A DNA stretch of 64,000 bases from Russula earlei (taxonomy: Eukaryota; Basidiomycota; Agaricomycetes; Russulales; Russulaceae): positions 16,034-80,033 of the forward strand of contig JAGFNK010000223.1 in assembly GCA_025769875.1 (NCBI GenBank), read 5' to 3'. Below, piece after piece: positions 63,781-64,000 of the stretch (positions are counted from its first letter, which is position 1; each line of letters begins with the position of its first letter). The position numbers were made by a program, and so were the translations under genes. The notes beneath the pieces were generated by a model that had not been told where the DNA came from, did not search any database, and saw only the letters and a program-made list of their open reading frames with translations.

Positions 63781-64000
63781 GGGCACCCAAAGTCAACCAC
63801 TGACTACATCACAGCCCAAGTACAACCGCCAATACAACCTCAACCTCAACCCCCATCTCAATCTCCGTCGCTACCCCTCAATCTAGGGCAAATGGCAAAT
63901 GCCGATGTTGCAGATTTGCAGGCTAAACTCAAGCAAGTGGAGATACGCATCACCGAGATGCGTAACAGGCAAATGGGGGCTGCACAAGCCGGGCATACCG
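63781..64000 (+). CDS. Partial frame with Gln/Pro-rich then coiled-coil segment, runs off the window
   Basis: Downstream of the Nup188-like sequence, the frame reading QVQPPIQPQPQPPSQSPSLP followed by MANADVADLQAKLKQVEIRI and TEMRNRQMGAAQAG stays open to the end of the window. Its character (Pro/Gln-rich plus predicted coiled coil) suggests the start of a different protein, perhaps an element-encoded one. No family is recognised. Confidence 0.3.

Noticed and set aside
1..64000. tRNA and rRNA genes
   Set aside because: No cloverleaf-like segment with matching acceptor and T-arm, and no rRNA-like stretch, was noticed by eye. A covariance-model search would be decisive but could not be run.

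Overview
The window reads as nuclear DNA of a mushroom-forming basidiomycete (Agaricomycetes). Coding exons are split by many introns of about 46-65 nt with GTRNGY...YAG borders. The gene set includes a fungal-type FunK1 kinase, sedolisin peptidases, an F-box/nucleotidyltransferase-like protein and a seven-helix membrane protein of the kind common in this group. The mobile elements (Tad1-like LINE, FAR1/SWIM MULE, pogo-like elements) also fit. No prokaryotic or organellar features were seen. All assignments rest on reading motifs and splice sites by eye; no database search was possible.

Region 1 (about 1-20,400) is a compact, conserved housekeeping block. In order it holds a seven-helix membrane protein (-), RRN3 (-), the complex I LYR subunit NDUFB9 (+), a Btz/CASC3-like protein (-), the THO subunit THOC3/Tex1 (-), TFIIB (+), the ribosome assembly factor RRS1 (-), an F-box-like gene (+), TIP41 (-), dynein light intermediate chain (+) and a Tls1/C9orf78 splicing protein (+). 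Genes are mostly arranged as divergent pairs sharing promoters of roughly 75-230 bp. Many act in transcription, mRNA export/EJC and ribosome biogenesis.

Region 2 (20,400-30,500) is transitional. It has an apparently complete sedolisin gene, a decayed sedolisin paralogue that lost its central catalytic part, and a large inverted duplication of an FAD-dependent monooxygenase gene. The right copy (+) is intact and the left copy (-) is broken by two 1-nt insertions.

Region 3 (30,500-50,750) is dominated by nested mobile elements: a 3.2-kb pogo-like transposon with TA target duplications; a 2.6-kb foldback element with about 1.15-kb arms; and a MULE whose transposase gene is interrupted by a solo LTR, a 7-kb Tad1-like LINE and a 699-bp deletion derivative of the pogo family. 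Joining the flanks of each insertion leaves a readable transposase frame. Between these elements, at 37,524-39,248, lies the most unusual locus: a gene for a small secreted repeat protein in which tandem 201-bp units each carry two short exons and two 54-nt introns. I resolve 16 phase-2 introns that closely resemble one another.

Region 4 (50,750-64,000) holds little-understood repeat-rich DNA, a FunK1-type kinase gene, and a fragmented Nup188-like coding sequence. The latter is interrupted by an A-tailed retroelement, a hAT-like 1.25-kb element and a 97-bp hairpin element; removing each one restores the reading frame. Premature stops in the LINE all sit where CGA (Arg) would fit, and two target-site duplications differ only by a CpG transition. 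This suggests that CpG methylation and deamination ages the repeats here.
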